Origin: Halovenus marina
GTDB taxonomy: Archaea > Halobacteriota > Halobacteria > Halobacteriales > Haloarculaceae
NCBI RefSeq assembly: GCF_051414115.1
Contig: NZ_JBLKNZ010000002.1
Coordinates: 62,001-126,000 of the forward strand
Direction of reading: 5' to 3'
Length of the DNA stretch: 64,000 bases
Part shown: positions 61,724 to 64,000 of the stretch, piece by piece
Position numbering within the stretch: the stretch's first letter is position 1
Layout of the letters: every line of letters starts with the position of its first letter
Notes under the pieces: generated by a model
Databases searched by the model: none
What the model was told of the DNA's origin: nothing
What the model saw: the letters and a program-made list of their open reading frames with translations, nothing else
Translations under genes and position numbers: made by a program

Positions 61724-63175
61724 TCACCCACTCAGAGTATGGGCCCATGGCTGTTTACGCTCGAACGTAGCACTAGCGGCAAGGACATCGTCATCAGCGA
61801 AGCGCTGCCCTACGATCTGAAGTCCAACTGGTAGCCCATCATCTGTGATTCCTGCTGGCACCGATGCAGCTGGGTGACCAGTGAGATTGAATGGTGAAGT
61901 AAGAACCCAGCCATGATGGGGGTCTATCTCAACACCGTCAACTTCTGAAGGGCCGTGTGTGTCGTGTGGAAATGGGGGTACGGTTGCAGTCGGTGTGAGA
62001 AGGAGGTCATACTCATTAAAGAGACTCTCAAATGTCCTCAGAACGTCCGTCCGTACAGCGTCAGTTCGCTTATACTCGACAGCACGGGTTTGCTGTCCTG
62101 ATTCAATTCGATTGACCACATTAACAGGGAGGTCCTTTTTGTGATCAAGTAAGTCCACGCCGTAGTTATCTTGCAACATCTCTGCTAGGTCAGCATAGAA
62201 AACTTCTAGTGCTACCTTCATAGATTGCTGGATAGCATCCCACGAGTTCGAGAAGTCTGGCGTTATGGGTGACACCGTTGCTCCGGTGGTCGAAAACACT
62301 TCGACAGCCTGGGTAAACGCTTCACGTACTTCTGGATCTACTGGAAGTTCCCCGAAGTCCGCTGTGTAACCTATATTGAATCCACTAATTTCGCGGTCGA
62401 TCACCTCCCGATAGTTGATCTCGTCGTCAGGAGTGCTAAATGGGTCACCTGGATGCGGTCCGGACATCACGTCCATGGCGAGGGCTGCGTCCTCAACTGT
62501 CCGAGTGAGTGGGCCACTGGAGAGAAATGGAGTGTGAGTGGCAAATGCATTTGATGGAAAAACCTGAGGTACCCGTCCATATGATGGCTTGAGTCCAAAC
62601 ACACCACAGAATGCCGCTGGAATGCGAACCGAACCTGCAATATCCGATCCTTGCGCAATTCCTGTGAGACCAGCGGCAACTGCCGCTGCACTTCCACCCG
62701 ATGAGCCGCCAGAGGTTCGAGTTTCGTCGAAGGGTGTTACGGTCGTGCCGACGTTATCAAGCATGTTGTCTGTCGTCCCTTTATGTCCGAATTCAGGTGT
62801 GTTCGTCTTTCCTATGACAATTGCTCCTGCTTGTTCAAGTCGGTCGACAAGGACTGCATTCGACTCAGCCACATTTCCAGAGAACGGTTTCGCTCCAAAT
62901 GTGTGTCTTTCATTCTCGACGAACGCATAGAGATCTTTCACAGCAACTGGAACTCCATGCAGTGGGCCGATGTCTCTCTTTGAATCAAGAGCGCGCTCGC
63001 GCTCCTTTGCTTTCTGTATTGCATTATCTTCTAGAACGGTGATGTATGCATTAAGTGTATTATTATACTCTCTGATTCGCTCGAGATATGTTTGGACTAC
63101 ATCAACAGGGGAAAGTGAACCACGACGGATTTGGTCTGAAAGTTCCGAAACGGATGTGAATGTGTCGACAGTCAT
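61724..63175 (-). CDS. Amidase (amidase signature family)
   Basis: This 483-residue protein has the Ser-cisSer-Lys triad regions: VPVAVKDLYAF (Lys), TRTSGGSSGGSAAAVAAG (cis-Ser) and GSDIAGSVRIPAAF (nucleophile Ser). These place it in the amidase signature family (GatA-like), which hydrolyses amides to acids and ammonia. Because it is not next to gatB/gatC it is more likely a catabolic amidase than part of the tRNA amidotransferase. A TATA-like box lies about 28 bp before the ATG. It is convergent with the GMC gene and probably belongs to the same nutrient-use cluster. Confidence 0.9.
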   Translation of the reverse strand: MTVDTFTSVSELSDQIRRGSLSPVDVVQTYLERIREYNNTLNAYITVLEDNAIQKAKERERALDSKRDIGPLHGVPVAVKDLYAFVENERHTFGAKPFSGNVAESNAVLVDRLEQAGAIVIGKTNTPEFGHKGTTDNMLDNVGTTVTPFDETRTSGGSSGGSAAAVAAGLTGIAQGSDIAGSVRIPAAFCGVFGLKPSYGRVPQVFPSNAFATHTPFLSSGPLTRTVEDAALAMDVMSGPHPGDPFSTPDDEINYREVIDREISGFNIGYTADFGELPVDPEVREAFTQAVEVFSTTGATVSPITPDFSNSWDAIQQSMKVALEVFYADLAEMLQDNYGVDLLDHKKDLPVNVVNRIESGQQTRAVEYKRTDAVRTDVLRTFESLFNEYDLLLTPTATVPPFPHDTHGPSEVDGVEIDPHHGWVLTSPFNLTGHPAASVPAGITDDGLPVGLQIVGQRFADDDVLAASATFERKQPWAHTLSG

Positions 63176-63198
63176 AATATAACCGGATTGACTATGGA

Positions 63199-63206
63199 CT
63201 TATATA
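63199..63206 (-). promoter_or_regulatory. TATA-like box for amidase
   Basis: TATATAAG on the minus strand is 24-31 bp before the ATG at 63175. Confidence 0.6.
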
Positions 63207-63427
63207 GGTGTGGTGGCTGAATTCAATCTTGTCCGTACTTATATTGCTTTCGTTGATTATCTGTACTGCAATCTCTGTGAGTGCGCGCTCCGTCTCGGTC
63301 ACAGACTATCGGGGAAATTTGGGTAATTGTATAAATATTACTGAATAGACAACGTATATCCGCCACCTAATTAGCCAAAAACTTCCGCTGAAATGACCCG
63401 GGCCGTGCAATACTGAAATTCAAGACG

Positions 63428-63862
63428 ATGCGTGACAAATACTCACGCAGTATGGCCGAGTCCGGTGGGACGACCAAAGAACAAATTAACATCTTCAAGA
63501 TCGACGAAATCTACCTCTTCAAACACTACTTTGAGGGCGTGGACGTCTTCGGCCGACTGAAACCGTTTTATAACCACAGTCAGTATCGGTTCGAGGTTCC
63601 CACCGATGAGTTCGAGGAACTCCGTTCGTTTTTAACCGACCACGGGTACGACCTGGTTGTCGTTGAGCCAATTGCAAAGTTTGTCGTTGTCGTCGAAAAA
63701 TACACCGCACACCCCGAGAACATCTTCAAAGATTCGGTGATACAACGGAGCGCCAACGGCTATAATTGCTTTCTTCTCACTGACCAGTACGCCGTCGCTG
63801 AGGCTGTCTCCGAAGGAGCGACACGACTCTCTGACACCGATCTTCAAAACCCGTTTCGGTAA
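63428..63862 (+). CDS. Haloarchaeal protein of unknown function
   Basis: This 144-residue protein (136 if the internal ATG at 63452 is used, which I find slightly more natural) has IFKIDEIYLFKHYFEGVDVFGRL, then YRFEVPTDEFEELRSFLTDHGYDLVVVE. The repeating alpha-beta pattern suggests a small compact domain. I recall similar single-domain haloarchaeal proteins, but no function. It stands alone after the amidase promoter region. Confidence 0.65.
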   Translation: MRDKYSRSMAESGGTTKEQINIFKIDEIYLFKHYFEGVDVFGRLKPFYNHSQYRFEVPTDEFEELRSFLTDHGYDLVVVEPIAKFVVVVEKYTAHPENIFKDSVIQRSANGYNCFLLTDQYAVAEAVSEGATRLSDTDLQNPFR

Positions 63863-63889
63863 GGCCAACGGGGCCGATTTAAAGCGCAC

Positions 63890-64000
63890 TCATTTGGGAT
63901 AGACTGACTCCTTACAACGGGGGCATTCGGCAAGAAATCGGGGCCACCCACCTGCTGTCTTGTACTTGATCACGAGATTTGCAGACGGAATCGGTATGTT
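63890..64000 (-). CDS. C-terminal end of a protein with a CPRC motif (runs off the window)
   Basis: The last 36 codons of a minus-strand gene are visible, ending LAECPRCKESVYPK and a TGA. The CPRC pair suggests one half of a zinc ribbon. The rest lies beyond the right edge, so no function can be given. Confidence 0.5.
   Translation of the reverse strand, partial: NIPIPSANLVIKYKTAGGWPRFLAECPRCKESVYPK

Overview
The window is from a halophilic archaeon (class Halobacteria). The proteins are strongly acidic. Many genes have a TATA-like box 25-30 bp before the start codon and little or no leader. There are three Orc1/Cdc6 genes (one broken), haloarchaeal insertion sequences (IS5-type, IS1341-type TnpB, IS6-type remnants) and haloarchaea-typical domains (HalOD1, DUF6788-like, DUF7344-like). 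Base composition shifts sharply between blocks, from GC-rich BREX genes to AT-richer KAP and HEPN-like genes. Together with an origin, this points to a plasmid, megaplasmid or accessory chromosomal island. No rRNA, tRNA or CRISPR array was seen.

Layout. 1-11.2 kb: a minus-strand BREX phage-defence cluster, brxA-brxC-brxB-brxC2 coupled by ATGA overlaps, then a four-TM protein and the start of pglX. The duplicated brxC resembles the haloarchaeal type 5 arrangement. 12.0-13.0 kb: a frameshifted orc1. 13.1-19.1 kb: a segment bounded by two inward-facing remnants of the same IS6-type end. It carries an EVE/PUA-like plus Mrr-like nuclease, a PD-(D/E)XK protein, a decayed DNA2/Upf1-type helicase, an unknown protein and a winged-helix regulator. 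19.2-21.3 kb: an SRAP (YedK/HMCES-type) gene truncated at an IS1341-type element. 21.5-26.5 kb: a degenerate RecA-like protein with a small partner, a HEPN-motif protein, a truncated channel protein and a zinc-ribbon protein. 26.8-29.1 kb: a probable replication origin, with an intact orc1 flanked by six copies of an ORB-like repeat. 29.6-30.5 kb: a complete IS5-type element. 30.5-33.8 kb: a KAP-family P-loop NTPase. 34.4-39.5 kb: an amidohydrolase, then a MrfB-like exonuclease and MrfA-like helicase pair. 40-50 kb: small regulators, two canonical TnpB genes, a RecQ helicase fused to a phosphoribosyltransferase-like domain, a secreted ComEC-type metallo-beta-lactamase lipoprotein with a DUF3006 partner, and a MITE. 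50.3-53.6 kb: another Orc1 divergent from an RNase H-fold exonuclease, a HalOD1 protein and a ferritin-like protein. 53.6-63.2 kb: a catabolic cluster of aldehyde dehydrogenase, branched-chain-type ABC transporter (five genes), GMC oxidoreductase and amidase.

Functionally the first 45 kb is a defence, repair and replication island with heavy IS traffic. The last 10 kb looks like an uptake and oxidation module for an amide- or alcohol-type nutrient. Three dispersed sequence signals are not explained by the genes: a palindrome with 11-bp arms and an exact 21-bp spacer (three copies), a dispersed repeat of about 57 bp (five copies), and a hairpin shared between a TnpB element end and a solo site. 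All family assignments come from reading motifs, not from searches.
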